A stretch of DNA of 64,000 bases from Desulfurivibrio sp044068625 (GTDB lineage: Bacteria; Desulfobacterota; Desulfobulbia; Desulfobulbales; Desulfurivibrionaceae), in NCBI RefSeq assembly GCF_044068625.1, contig NZ_JBIPKH010000013.1, positions 1 through 64,000 on the forward strand, read 5' to 3'. The notes beneath the pieces were generated by a model, which ran no database searches, was not told where the DNA came from, and saw nothing but the letters and a program-made list of their open reading frames with translations. Below, in pieces: positions 44,573-53,913 of the stretch; position 1 is the first letter of the stretch, and the number at the start of each line of letters is the position of its first letter. The position numbers and the translations under genes were made by a program.

Positions 44573-45596
44573 CATCTCAACTTTCTGACTTGATTTAACC
44601 TTCTACTATTCCGTACTTATTGCTATGCGATCTGCGAATTGTTTCCATAATCTCCGCCATTGCACCCATCATGGCATCAATCATCTTGCTGATGACATCT
44701 TCGGGCAATTCTCCTGTGGCCCGGATTCTATCAATCACCAGGGTCATCAGGCGTTGCATGGCATCCAGCAGGGTCAGGTCCCTCACCTCCTCGCAACAGG
44801 CATGGAAGAGACTGCCGGCGGTCCGCTGGTCGGAGTGCAGTCGCTGCCGAAAGGAGAGGAACATGTAGCGGGTCATCACAACGGTCAAATGGCCGATCAA
44901 CCCGTCATAATCCCTCAGTTGCGCCTCCTTTTCCAGCCGCAGGTGCGGCTTGAGCATCTTGAAGCACACCTCGATGTCCCAGCGTTTGCCATAGATCCGA
45001 ACGATCTCTTCGTCAGCCAGATCCACTCGGGTGGGCAGGACGGCCAGCCAATCCCGTTTGTGTCGATGGCGCACAAACACGATCCTGACCTGCTGCCCCT
45101 GCCTGGTCTCCACGTTGACGGCGGCCAAAATCCGTGCCCGCCCAGGACGTTTTGTCAGCAGTGCATACAGCCCGCCCAGCATAAGCCGGCGCCAGTTGTG
45201 CCGGGGGTTGCGCAGCAGGGCATAGGCTGCGTCCTTGCCGAACCCCAGGTCATCTTGTTCCACAATGCTGCGGTAGAAGTTCTTCCCCGCCAAGGGCAAG
45301 CGGAAAATTGCCGCGAAACCCTTCAGCGGCCAGGCTCCGCGCAGCTTGCGGATGCCGGCACCATTGAGCAGGTGCCCCACCTGGAAATCGCTGAAAAACG
45401 AAGCAATGGTATTCTCCAGGCGAATTTCCTCTTGCTCTTCAAAATGCTTCTCGCTATAGTTGACCAGCCCTTTCTCCTTGTTTTTATTATGTTTTTGGTA
45501 AACACAATATACTAGGGAGCAAAGGGTTTTTCTATTAAAAAGTTCGCTATTTCAGCGTATTAGTGCATAATTTTCGCAAGTCAGAAAGTTGAGATG
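44573..45596. mobile_element. IS4-type element with internal deletion
   Basis: Bounded by perfect 20-bp terminal inverted repeats: 44573-44592 begins CATCTCAAC and 45577-45596 ends GTTGAGATG. The total is 1024 bp, shorter than the usual 1.4-1.6 kb of full IS4-family elements, in line with the truncated transposase inside. No target-site duplication is visible: the left flank ends GATTAA and the right flank begins CTATGT. It separates two sulfotransferase genes. Confidence 0.85.
44595..45478 (-). pseudogene. IS4-family transposase, in-frame internally deleted
   Basis: The frame reads from about 45478 (NKEKGLVNYSEKHFEEQEEI) to the stop at 44595 without a good start codon; the first possible one is GTG at 45380. 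The C-terminal Y-(2)-R-(3)-E-(6)-K signature is intact (YGKRWDIEVCFKMLK). The segment that should carry the first two catalytic aspartates is missing: N-terminal NPRHNWRRLM joins directly to GGLYALLTKRPGRARI. It is therefore probably inactive, but could be moved by an intact transposase elsewhere. Confidence 0.82.
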
Positions 45597-45618
45597 CTAT
45601 GTTGCAGCGAGGTGCTTT

Positions 45619-46593
45619 GTGGTGAAAAATAATACAGTTTATGAAGGTGCCGAATACCCGATTTTTCTAATCGGAAGTGAAAGGTCGGGCTCAACACTGC
45701 TTCGGCTCATGCTGAGCCACCATCCCCAGTTAGCTTTTCATTCTGAGTCTGATTATATAATCCAACCCCTAATCAACCAAAAAGAGGAACCTAAAGGCAG
45801 GGAACTTCGAGAATACTACGTTTTTTTGCGCGGCAACCGCGCTTTTCGGGGAAGCGGATTTATAATTGATGGTTCGTTATCCTATCGTGAACTACTCCGC
45901 AGTTTCTTGCGGCAAAAAATCATGTTGACAGGGAAGCCGATTGTAGGGATGACCGTCCATTTCGGCTTCGAGCACCTCCCGAAAATTTGGCCGGAAGCCC
46001 GTTACATTCATTTGGTTCGGGATGGTCGTGATGTGGCTCATTCTGCGATGAAAATGGGATGGTATGGGAATGTTTGGGCAGCGACAGAACGTTGGAAGAA
46101 TGCTATTGCCAGCTACGATAAGCTTAACGCCCAGATTTCATCTTCGAACATTATCGAGGTGCGTTTTGAACAGTTGGTCAGCAATCCTGAAACAGAGCTC
46201 GCAAGACTAAGTGATTTTATTCGTATATCGTACGACAAATCATTTTTTGATTATAGCAAAACAAGCAGTTACAGTAGTCCTGGCCAAAAAAAAGCAGCAA
46301 ATTGGCGCGATCACTTTACTAGAGAAACTACACGATTGGTTGAATCTGAGATTGGCGACTTATTAAAAAGATTTAATTATGAATTGTCGGGCCTAGATCC
46401 TGTTACAATTAGTGATGATTTGCGCTGTAAGCTTCTCAATGATAACAAAAGATTGGTAAAAAAAAGTAAGATACAGAAATACGGATTCTGGCTTTTAGCT
46501 ATCAATAAATTTGCCGAGAAACTCAGACTGGCACAATTAAGCTCTATAACAAAGTCAGAAATTGAAAAAATCACCCAACACAATATAAAATAA
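45619..46593 (+). CDS. Sulfotransferase 2
   Basis: A 324-aa PAPS-dependent sulfotransferase by motif. The 5'-phosphosulfate loop FLIGSERSGSTLLRLML lies near residue 17, and the 3'-phosphate motif ARYIHLVRDGRDVAHSAM near 130. These are followed by RWKNAI and VRFEQLVSNPETELARL. The GTG at 45619 follows an AGGTG ribosome-like site; the open frame continues into the IS inverted repeat, so the insertion may have removed the original start. A+T-rich. Probably sulfates a sugar of the EPS, with PAPS from cysC at 53914. Confidence 0.85.
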   Translation: MVKNNTVYEGAEYPIFLIGSERSGSTLLRLMLSHHPQLAFHSESDYIIQPLINQKEEPKGRELREYYVFLRGNRAFRGSGFIIDGSLSYRELLRSFLRQKIMLTGKPIVGMTVHFGFEHLPKIWPEARYIHLVRDGRDVAHSAMKMGWYGNVWAATERWKNAIASYDKLNAQISSSNIIEVRFEQLVSNPETELARLSDFIRISYDKSFFDYSKTSSYSSPGQKKAANWRDHFTRETTRLVESEIGDLLKRFNYELSGLDPVTISDDLRCKLLNDNKRLVKKSKIQKYGFWLLAINKFAEKLRLAQLSSITKSEIEKITQHNIK

Positions 46594-46626
46594 ATTGGCG
46601 CGTTTTACCCACCGACGCGTGTATCA

Positions 46627-48066
46627 GTGATCGAAAAATCAATAAAATCAAAGGCACTTACCGGCTCTGCCTGGACCATGGCTGGTTACGGGGCCAGTCA
46701 GTTTCTGCGCCTTGGTGGCAACTTGATCTTGGCTTGGCTGCTATCGCCTGCAATTTTCGGCTTGATGGCCCTGGTTAGGGTTTTCAAGGCCGGGCTCGAG
46801 ATGTTTTCCGATATTGGAATCGGGCCTAGCATCATTCAAAATAAAAGGGGGCAGGAGCCAGCTTTCCAGAATACCGCTTGGACCATCCAGATAATTCGTG
46901 GCTTTGGATTATGGGTTGTTACTTGCATTCTTGCTTGGCCCTTCACTTGGCTGTATGCCCAGAATGACCCCGATGCTTGGCAACTGTTATATTTACTACC
47001 GGTAACAGCTGTTACCGCAATTTTCGCCGGATTCAACTCTACCTCTTTGTTTATATTGAACAAAGAGGTACAACTTGGGCGATTGACAATGCTTGAGCTG
47101 GGGGTCCAGGTCGTTTCCCTGACGGTAATGGTCGGCTGGGCTCTGTTAAATCCTACCCCTTGGGCCATGGTGGCCGGAGGGTTGGTAGCTGCTTTTGTAA
47201 AAATGCTCTGCAGCCATTTTCTGTTGCCGGGTCATCGTGTGAGCTTGGGATGGGATCGGGCATGCAGCCGGGAGCTGTTCCGATTCGGAAAATGGATTTT
47301 TCTTAGTACCGCTTTCACCTTTCTCGCCGCGAACCTTGACAAACTCCTATTGGGAAATATTCTGACCTTGTCAGATTTGGGGGTGTACTCCATTGCCTTG
47401 ATTTTTGCTGGTGTGGCGATGGAGGTTGCCAGGCGCTTGGGCAGTACCGTCATGTTTCCAGTCTACGCCAAATTTCAGAACCAACCAACGAAACTGATGG
47501 ATGTGGCCCTGCGATCCCGTGAAGTTGTACTGTGGGCCGGTCTGGCGGTATGTATCTCTTTTTCGGTCGGCGCCCCCCTTTTTTTTGAAACCCTGTGGGA
47601 TCCGCGTTACCACCAGGCGGGCGCCATCTCCCAGTGGTTGGCGGTGCTCATCTGGACCAGGGTTCTTTTGATTACTATGGATCGAATTCCTTTGGCCCTT
47701 GGCAATGCACGAGTGCTTTTTTTCTCTAATGTCATTCAAACCTCCTTTATAGTCTTAGCTATCACTGGTTATTGGGTTGCGGGCCTGCCCGGGTTTATCC
47801 TTGGCCTGTCCATTGGTCCTCTGGCTTCACACCTGTTTTTATTGTGCTACGTACCCAACAGAAAAGGCGAAATGTTGAGACAAAGCCTCCGTTTTACCCT
47901 TATGGCAGGGATTGCTGGGGGGGGACTAGTTGTTTTTTCCCTGTGGGTGCGAGAAAACTACGGTACCCATGTTTGGTTTTTTGCAGTAATATCGGGGACA
48001 GTAATTCCTGTACTCATAGCAGCGTGGATTATTTACAAACAGATTTTGGGTAATGATCTTCGTTAA
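46627..48066 (+). CDS. Polysaccharide flippase (Wzx-like, MOP superfamily)
   Basis: A 479-aa membrane protein with 12-14 predicted helices; GTG start at 46627. N-terminal ALTGSAWTMAGYGASQFLRLGGNLILAWLLSPAIFG is the usual Wzx/O-unit flippase opening, followed by GLEMFSDIGIGPSIIQNK, LFRFGKWIFLSTAFTFLAANLDKLLLGNIL and GVYSIALIFAGVA. It would move undecaprenyl-linked EPS units across the inner membrane, partnering the Wzy-like protein at 35135. Confidence 0.9.
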   Translation: MIEKSIKSKALTGSAWTMAGYGASQFLRLGGNLILAWLLSPAIFGLMALVRVFKAGLEMFSDIGIGPSIIQNKRGQEPAFQNTAWTIQIIRGFGLWVVTCILAWPFTWLYAQNDPDAWQLLYLLPVTAVTAIFAGFNSTSLFILNKEVQLGRLTMLELGVQVVSLTVMVGWALLNPTPWAMVAGGLVAAFVKMLCSHFLLPGHRVSLGWDRACSRELFRFGKWIFLSTAFTFLAANLDKLLLGNILTLSDLGVYSIALIFAGVAMEVARRLGSTVMFPVYAKFQNQPTKLMDVALRSREVVLWAGLAVCISFSVGAPLFFETLWDPRYHQAGAISQWLAVLIWTRVLLITMDRIPLALGNARVLFFSNVIQTSFIVLAITGYWVAGLPGFILGLSIGPLASHLFLLCYVPNRKGEMLRQSLRFTLMAGIAGGGLVVFSLWVRENYGTHVWFFAVISGTVIPVLIAAWIIYKQILGNDLR

Positions 48067-48078
48067 AGTAGGTGCCTA

Positions 48079-48999
48079 ATGAACCACCTCAAAACGGTCA
48101 GAGAGTCAGCCACGGTTCTGATCTCAAAAGCTCCAAATTGGCTTTATAGTGTTGCTAGAATCTGGCAAACGATCTTCGATCGTTGGGCGATAAACAGGTC
48201 GATAAAAAACGGAACCCCTCTAATTTTGATTTACCAATACGGTCGTGTGGCATCAACCAGTCTCTATACATCCTTGCTCGCTGCCGATTTAAAGTTTCCC
48301 GTTTATCACGTGCATACCATATCGTCGCACCGGGCAAGCCAAAGGATTGCTAAAGTAAAAGAGCGTGGCCATCGTGTGGATAGATATATGGTGCTGGGTA
48401 AGATTATTGGGGAGAAAATAGTTTCCTTCGGGGACAGCCCCCCCGCCCAGCCATGGAAAATTATCACCGTGTTCAGAGACCCTGTTAGCGTAATGATATC
48501 TCTTCACTTCATGAATGTCAGCCGGTATTTTGCGGATATCCTTGGGAAAAACGGTGAGTTGGACACGCAAAAAGCCATAGAGCATTTTCAACAAATAACA
48601 GAAAGAGACGATCCTTCCGGGTGGGCAATTTCTACTTGGTTTGACGATGTTTTCTATGATGAATTGGGGGTAGATGTTTACAGCCATGATTTTGATAAAG
48701 ATCGTGGTTACAAGATAATCAATGACCCACGATTCGATATTCTCCTCTTGCGCTTTGAGAACCTTGATCAAGCCTTTAATGAAGGAGTGGCAAAGCTTTT
48801 TAATTTAGATAATCACAGGATAAAGTTATTGCATTCACATTTGCATAAAGATGATAAGTATTTAGATTTACAAAATTACGTGAAGAATAACTTAAAACTG
48901 TCAAATTCAGCTTGTGATAAAATTTATTCCACCAAGTTTGCCCAACATTTTTATTCCCCTGAATTAATATCGAAGCTGACCAAAAAATGGTCGGGATAG
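48079..48999 (+). CDS. Capsular-polysaccharide-type sulfotransferase-like protein 3
   Basis: A 306-aa protein resembling putative capsular polysaccharide synthesis proteins with a sulfotransferase fold. It has LILIYQYGRVASTSLYTSLL as the phosphosulfate loop near residue 50 and WKIITVFRDPVSVMISLHFMN near 130, then WFDDVFYDELGVDVYSHDFDK and LLLRFENLDQAFNEGV. A+T-rich like the other two sulfotransferase genes. It lies 12 nt after the flippase. Exact donor and acceptor are not provable from sequence. Confidence 0.72.
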   Translation: MNHLKTVRESATVLISKAPNWLYSVARIWQTIFDRWAINRSIKNGTPLILIYQYGRVASTSLYTSLLAADLKFPVYHVHTISSHRASQRIAKVKERGHRVDRYMVLGKIIGEKIVSFGDSPPAQPWKIITVFRDPVSVMISLHFMNVSRYFADILGKNGELDTQKAIEHFQQITERDDPSGWAISTWFDDVFYDELGVDVYSHDFDKDRGYKIINDPRFDILLLRFENLDQAFNEGVAKLFNLDNHRIKLLHSHLHKDDKYLDLQNYVKNNLKLSNSACDKIYSTKFAQHFYSPELISKLTKKWSG

Positions 49000-49068
49000 G
49001 GTTGTACCCAAAAACATATGATGGCCTCCGTGGCGAAGGGATATTGCCAACCGATTGCAAGAGGGATA

Positions 49069-49836
49069 ATGTATTCCTGGTTTGTTATTGTTATTGCTGG
49101 ACTGGTGATTAACATTGGACTGATTCTTGTGCTATCACTTGGGCCAGGGCTGCTTGTCAAGCGCAGGTTGAAAAGCGAGCTTCTGTTGAAGTCTCGCAAC
49201 AAACTTGTCCTAACTTATGATGATGGTCCCGGACCTTTGTTGACGCCGCCGTTGCTTACTTTGCTCGCTGATTATGGGGTGAGGGCATCGTTTTTTATCG
49301 TCGGCTTTCGGGCGCAGCAGCACCCTGAAGCCCTTGCAGCGATCGCCAGGCATCCGGCAGGGCATGAAATGGGTTACCACGCCCAACGGCATCGGCATCC
49401 TTGGCGCACCTTGCCTTGGGTTTCTTTCCGGGATATGTGGGAAGGTTACCAAACCATGCTGCCTTGGCTAACCAGGAAAGCGCCGTTTCGCCCGCCGTTT
49501 GGCAAATTGACCTTGTGGACCCTGCTCCTAGCCAGAAAGCTCGGCTCGCCACTTTGCTTCTGGACCCACGATGGTGGCGATACCTGGCCGGTGCTGACCG
49601 ACCCGCGCCTGATTGTTGATCAGGTGGCGCGCGATGGCGGCGGCGTGGTGCTGCTGCACAGCCACGACCGGGGCGATGACCGTCAGCACTACGTGCTGGC
49701 CCTGACCCGGATGCTGCTTGAAACCGCGCGCGAGAAAGGCTGGCAGGTATGCACTGTGACTGAGCTCCTTAATGGTAATGGAGATATTGATGACCATCCC
49801 AACCCAACCAAAGGTGCCGCCGATGCCGTCGAATAG
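49069..49836 (+). CDS. Membrane-anchored polysaccharide deacetylase 2
   Basis: A 255-aa CE4 enzyme. The start ATG at 49069 has AGAGGG 6 nt upstream. A transmembrane anchor spans residues 4-27 (FVIVIAGLVINIGLILVLSL). The NodB domain shows LVLTYDDGPGPLLTPPLL, ASFFIVGFRAQQHP, GHEMGYHAQRHRHPW, FRPPFGKLTLWT and GGVVLLHSHDRGDD. Unlike the deacetylase at 38308, it is placed at the membrane. Overlaps the start of the next gene. Confidence 0.88.
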   Translation: MYSWFVIVIAGLVINIGLILVLSLGPGLLVKRRLKSELLLKSRNKLVLTYDDGPGPLLTPPLLTLLADYGVRASFFIVGFRAQQHPEALAAIARHPAGHEMGYHAQRHRHPWRTLPWVSFRDMWEGYQTMLPWLTRKAPFRPPFGKLTLWTLLLARKLGSPLCFWTHDGGDTWPVLTDPRLIVDQVARDGGGVVLLHSHDRGDDRQHYVLALTRMLLETAREKGWQVCTVTELLNGNGDIDDHPNPTKGAADAVE

Positions 49837-50875
49837 GGCAGGCAGCGTCATACGTTCTCCGGCCCAGATTACCGTCAGCGCCGTTGATCCCTGTTCTGCA
49901 GAGTGGGATGCGCTGCTGGGGGCGTTCCCTGATTACACCATATTCCATACCAGTGCGTGGCTGGCGACCATCCAGGCCGCGTACGGGGTGAGGCCGGTTT
50001 GCGTTAAGGCTGAGCGGGGTGGGCGATGTGTTGCCATTTGGCCTTATCTGGAGCAACGCAAAGGGCCGTTCCGGATCATCGGCTCGCCCTTGCCGGGCTG
50101 GAGCACTGCCTACATGGGGCCTTTGATTGCCGAAGATGTGGAGGTACAGGAGCTGCTTGGCGCATTTCTCGAGCACCGGTTGTTCAAGCGTTACGCCTAT
50201 TTCGCCTGCCGCACCCTTATTCACCGGCATGACGTGGACCTGACGCCGTTTGGGTTCGAGCTGGTGAGAAAATTTGAAACCTATTGGACGGATCTGTCGC
50301 GGACTGAGGAAGATTTGTGGGCGGCACTCGAAAGCAGGTGTCGCAACAGCATTCGCAAGGCCGAGAAAACGGGTGCTGAAATTCGCTTGGAAAGTGATGC
50401 CGGTTTTTTGGAGGACTTCTGGCGAATGTCCGAGGAGACATTTGCCAAATCGCAAATTCAGCCGACGTATACCCGCGAATTCTGCCAACAGGTTTGGGAG
50501 CGTCTGACGCCGGCGAGACACCTTCACGCCTTGTCGGCGTTTGTGGACGGTAAGCGCGCGGCGACGCTGATACTGCCTTTTAATTCGCATACCATGTATT
50601 ACTGGGGCGGGGCTACTTTTCAGGAATTTCGCAATATTCCGGTCAGCAACCTGCTGATCTGGCGTTCTATTCTTGATGCCAAGGCCATGGGCCTGAAAAG
50701 ATATGATTTTATTTCATCGGACGGGGGGCCCGGCCGCTTCAAAAAGAGCTTCGGGCCGCAAGCGGTTGATCTCGCCCGGCACTGGGAGCGCTCCCCGTCG
50801 CGGCTGCTGAAAATACTAAAAGATAAATACAGCGCTTACCTCAAACGCAAGCGCCACATCCAGGCGGCCCAATAG
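49790..50875 (+). CDS. GNAT/FemAB-like transferase 3
   Basis: A 361-aa protein; the ATG at 49790 is preceded by GGAGATATTG. It shows DALLGAFPDYTIFHTSAWLATI, IIGSPLPGWSTAYMGPL, the central LESRCRNSIRKAEKTGAEI (typical of FemAB-like acyltransferases), FVDGKRAATLILPF, MYYWGGA and the terminal YDFISSDGGPGRFKKSFGP. Likely N- or O-acylation of EPS sugars. It partly overlaps the deacetylase gene, so deacetylation and re-acylation may be linked. Confidence 0.82.
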   Translation: MTIPTQPKVPPMPSNRAGSVIRSPAQITVSAVDPCSAEWDALLGAFPDYTIFHTSAWLATIQAAYGVRPVCVKAERGGRCVAIWPYLEQRKGPFRIIGSPLPGWSTAYMGPLIAEDVEVQELLGAFLEHRLFKRYAYFACRTLIHRHDVDLTPFGFELVRKFETYWTDLSRTEEDLWAALESRCRNSIRKAEKTGAEIRLESDAGFLEDFWRMSEETFAKSQIQPTYTREFCQQVWERLTPARHLHALSAFVDGKRAATLILPFNSHTMYYWGGATFQEFRNIPVSNLLIWRSILDAKAMGLKRYDFISSDGGPGRFKKSFGPQAVDLARHWERSPSRLLKILKDKYSAYLKRKRHIQAAQ

Positions 50876-51012
50876 CAGCATTGCAGGCTGATGCACCAAG
50901 GTGTCACCGGCCTTCGGTTTTTGCATTGACAGGACCATGGGGTTTCGTTAAGCAACGAATCTGTCTGTTTTGGCCTGCCGGCTAAAAAAGCATCTAAAGA
51001 GGATTTTGATCC

Positions 51013-51948
51013 ATGTCGAGACGATATGTTCTGATCACCCCTTGTCGGGACGAGGCGGATTATCTGCGCGTGACCATCGCCAGCATCGCCCAGCAAACGG
51101 TATTGCCGGCCTTGTGGGTGGTTGTCGATGACGGTTCGACGGATGCAACACCTGCAATCCTGGAGGAGGCGGCACGGCAGTATCCCTACCTCAAGGTCGT
51201 GCGGCGGGAAGATCGCGGCCAGCGGGCGGTGGGGCCGGGGGTGATTGAAGCCTTTTATGAAGGCTTGTCCCATGTGGATCTAAACAACTACGACTACCTG
51301 TGCAAACTGGACGGCGACCTGGAACTGCCGTCCCGGTATTTTGAGCGGCTAATGGAGCACTGCGAACAGGATCCCTGGCTGGGGACGGTTTCCGGCAAGC
51401 TCTTTCTGCGCTACGGGGATAAATTGGTTGAAGAGCGCTGCGGCGATGAGAACTCCGTCGGCCCGACCAAGTTCTACCGGGTGCCCTGTTTCAAAGAAAT
51501 TGGCGGTTTTGTCCACCAAGCGAGTTGGGATGGCATTGACGGCCACATGTGCCGCATGAAGGGCTGGGTTGCCCGCTCCATCAACGAACCGGATCTGCAA
51601 ATCATTCATTTGCGGCGCATGGGTTCCAGCCAGGTCAGTTTCTGGACGGGGCGAATGCGCTGGGGGCGCGGGAAGTATTTCATGGGCTCGTCCTTGCCCT
51701 ACACCCTGGCGGTTACGGTCTATCGCCTGTTTGAGCGGCCTTTTGTGATCAGCGGCATCGGGATTCTGTGCGGCTACATCCAGGCCATGCTGCGGGGGGA
51801 ACCACGACACGATGATAAGAGCTATCTGAAACACCTGCGGAAGTATGAATTGCAATCGCTGGTCGGCGGGAAGCGGCGGACCATGCAGAAGTATCACGAT
51901 GAAATCCGCAAACGATTCCCGCCGAGAGTGGAAGCAGGTAATGCCTGA
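51013..51948 (+). CDS. Glycosyltransferase family 2
   Basis: A 311-aa GT-A enzyme: YVLITPCRDEADYLRVTIASI at the N-terminus, WVVVDDGSTDATPAI, the DxD-type YLCKLDGDLELP near residue 100, and WDGIDGHMCRMKGW as the acceptor-side acidic motif. A C-terminal hydrophobic segment is present (FVISGIGILCGYIQAML). Family well supported, sugar specificity unknown. The 137 bases before it hold no gene. Overlaps the next gene by 8 nt. Confidence 0.9.
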   Translation: MSRRYVLITPCRDEADYLRVTIASIAQQTVLPALWVVVDDGSTDATPAILEEAARQYPYLKVVRREDRGQRAVGPGVIEAFYEGLSHVDLNNYDYLCKLDGDLELPSRYFERLMEHCEQDPWLGTVSGKLFLRYGDKLVEERCGDENSVGPTKFYRVPCFKEIGGFVHQASWDGIDGHMCRMKGWVARSINEPDLQIIHLRRMGSSQVSFWTGRMRWGRGKYFMGSSLPYTLAVTVYRLFERPFVISGIGILCGYIQAMLRGEPRHDDKSYLKHLRKYELQSLVGGKRRTMQKYHDEIRKRFPPRVEAGNA

Positions 51949-52405
51949 TCAACCCCGTTTACTGAAAATCCTGGCGGTATCCAGCGGTGGCGGTCACTGG
52001 ATAGAGCTGCTGCGGGTACTGCCGGCCTTTGCGCAGGGGGAAGTCGTGCTGGCCACGGTAAAACCCGAATACCAGCGTGATGTGCCCGGTGCAGCATTGC
52101 ATGTGATTCCCGACGCGACCAGGTGGAACCGGCTCGGCCTGTTGAAGCTCGCTTTACGGGTGCTCTGGGTTGTTTTACGGGTGCGGCCCGACATCATCGT
52201 TACAACCGGCGCGGCGCCGGGGTATTTTTCCTTGCGATTCGGCCGCTGGTTGGGGGCCCGCACCATCTGGATCGACAGCATCGCCAACGTGGATGAATTG
52301 TCAATGGCAGGCCAGATGGCCGGCAGGTTTGCCGATCTCTGGCTCACCCAATGGCCGCACCTGGCCCGACCCGACGGTCCCGAGTACGCTGGAGCGGTGC
52401 TGTGA
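51941..52405 (+). CDS. PssD/Alg14-like glycosyltransferase membrane subunit
   Basis: A 154-aa protein with LKILAVSSGGGHWIELLRVLPAF at the N-terminus, ATVKPEYQRDV, the hydrophobic helix LLKLALRVLWVVLRVRPDIIVTTGAAPGYFSL and IWIDSIANVDELSMAG. This is the Alg14/PssD/EpsE type that anchors and activates a separate catalytic subunit. Its stop overlaps the start of that partner by 4 nt (GTGA). Confidence 0.85.
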   Translation: MPDQPRLLKILAVSSGGGHWIELLRVLPAFAQGEVVLATVKPEYQRDVPGAALHVIPDATRWNRLGLLKLALRVLWVVLRVRPDIIVTTGAAPGYFSLRFGRWLGARTIWIDSIANVDELSMAGQMAGRFADLWLTQWPHLARPDGPEYAGAVL

Positions 52406-52881
52406 TTTTCGTCACCGTCGGCCACCAGATGCCTTTTGATCGCCTGATTGAGGCGGTGGATCGCTGGGCCCGGCAGCAGGGCCGCGATGATGTATTTGCC
52501 CAGATCGGGGCCACGGAGCGGTTCCCGCAAACCATCCAATCGGAAAAATACCTGTCGCCGGAGCAGTTTGATCATCATATTGCAGCCGCTGACGCCATTG
52601 TTGCTCATGCGGGAATAGGGACCATCATCGCCGCCCTGAAGCTGCACAAGCCGTTGCTGGTCCTGCCTCGGCGGGCTGCCCTCGGCGAAACACGCAACGA
52701 CCATCAGGTGGCGACGGCGAACTATTTTGAGCAGCACGGTTATGTAATGGTTGCCTATAAAGAAAGCGAGCTGCCCGAGAAATTGGCGCAGCTTGCCTCT
52801 TTTAAGCCGTCAAAGACGGTCGGCGAAACCGCGCCGGAGCCGTTGCTGCTCCGATTGCGCGAATTTGCCTTCGGGAAATGA
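52402..52881 (+). CDS. PssE/Alg13-like glycosyltransferase catalytic subunit
   Basis: A 159-aa protein, GTG start inside the overlap with the PssD-like gene. MIFVTVGHQMPFDRLIEAVD is the Alg13/PssE opening. The donor-binding C-terminal half shows HHIAAADAIVAHAGIGTIIAALKLHKPLLVLPR, with the conserved HAGIGT motif, and NDHQVATANYF. Together the two form a split GT28-type enzyme that adds a sugar to a lipid-linked acceptor, in many systems a glucuronosyl or GlcNAc residue; specificity is not visible. Confidence 0.88.
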   Translation: MIFVTVGHQMPFDRLIEAVDRWARQQGRDDVFAQIGATERFPQTIQSEKYLSPEQFDHHIAAADAIVAHAGIGTIIAALKLHKPLLVLPRRAALGETRNDHQVATANYFEQHGYVMVAYKESELPEKLAQLASFKPSKTVGETAPEPLLLRLREFAFGK

Positions 52882-52895
52882 GGAGGTTGTGATAA

Positions 52896-53876
52896 ATGAT
52901 CATCAGTCGAACCCCCCTGCGCATGAGCTTTGTCGGCGGCGGCAGCGACTTGCCGTCCTTTTACCGCGAATATGGCGGGGCGGTGGTGAGCACCGCCATC
53001 GACAAGTATATTTATGTTACGGTCAACCGCAAGTTTGACAACGGCATCCGGGTATCATATTCGGTTACCGAGGAGGTCGAGCAGGTTGCCGACATCCGCC
53101 ATGAACTGGTGCGTGAGTCGCTGAAGTTTCTGGAACTTGACGGTGGCATCGAAATTACCACCATTGCCGATATCCCCTCCCGGGGCACCGGCCTGGGGTC
53201 TTCCAGCTCCTTCACCGTTGGCCTGTTGCATGTACTTAACGCCTTTCAGCACCGTTATGTCTCCAGTGCCCAGCTCGGCGAAGACAGTTGCCGGATCGAG
53301 ATTGACATCTGCGGGGAGCCAATTGGCAAGCAGGATCAGTATGCCGCGGCCTTTGGCGGCTTCAATTTGATTGAGTTCAAGCCGGATGAATCGGTGCTGG
53401 TTTCGCCGCTTATCTGCCGGCCCGAGACCATAGCGGCCATTGAGCAGGGTATTATGGTATTTTATACCGGCATCACCCGCAGCGCTTCCAAGCTGCTGCG
53501 CCGGCAGTCCGAGGATATGGCCGCCAGTGTGGACAAGCGCACCGGCATGCGACGGATGGTGGAACTGGCTTACCTGCTGGGCGAGGAACTGCAACGCAAC
53601 AATGTCTCGGCCTTTGGCGAGATTCTGCATGAAAACTGGGAACTGAAAAAGAGCATGACCGCCGGGGTGAGCAACCCCGAGATCGATCAGTGGTACGATG
53701 CCGCCCGGTCGGCCGGGGCCCAGGGCGGCAAGCTGCTGGGGGCCGGCGCCGGGGGCTTTTTGATGTTCTACGCCCCGCCGTATCAGCACCAGGCCATCCG
53801 CGAGGCCCTGCCCGGCCTGCGCCAGGTGCCCATGGGTTTTGAACCGCTGGGCAGCCGGATTATTTTTTATCATTAA
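52896..53876 (+). CDS. hddA: D-glycero-D-manno-heptose 7-phosphate kinase-like GHMP kinase
   Basis: A 326-aa GHMP-superfamily kinase. It shows RTPLRMSFVGGGSDLPSF at the start, the ATP-binding DIPSRGTGLGSSSSFTVGLLH near residue 90, GKQDQYAAAFGG, and GGKLLGAGAGGFLMFY near the end. This set fits the HddA sugar-kinase subgroup. It would phosphorylate heptose-7-phosphate at C1 on the way to GDP-D-glycero-alpha-D-manno-heptose; gmhA and an HddC-GmhB fusion nearby complete the route. AGGAGG lies upstream of the ATG. Confidence 0.88.
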   Translation: MIISRTPLRMSFVGGGSDLPSFYREYGGAVVSTAIDKYIYVTVNRKFDNGIRVSYSVTEEVEQVADIRHELVRESLKFLELDGGIEITTIADIPSRGTGLGSSSSFTVGLLHVLNAFQHRYVSSAQLGEDSCRIEIDICGEPIGKQDQYAAAFGGFNLIEFKPDESVLVSPLICRPETIAAIEQGIMVFYTGITRSASKLLRRQSEDMAASVDKRTGMRRMVELAYLLGEELQRNNVSAFGEILHENWELKKSMTAGVSNPEIDQWYDAARSAGAQGGKLLGAGAGGFLMFYAPPYQHQAIREALPGLRQVPMGFEPLGSRIIFYH

Positions 53877-53913
53877 TCAATTGAAGTCGCCGTAGCGCGA
53901 AGAGAGACCAGCA

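Noticed and set aside
44625..45515. 296-codon plus-strand frame across the IS element
   Set aside because: The transposase signature is on the minus strand; this is its mirror frame.
44567..45602. Target-site duplication for the IS element
   Set aside because: The bases outside the two inverted repeats (GATTAA and CTATGT) do not match at any small offset.
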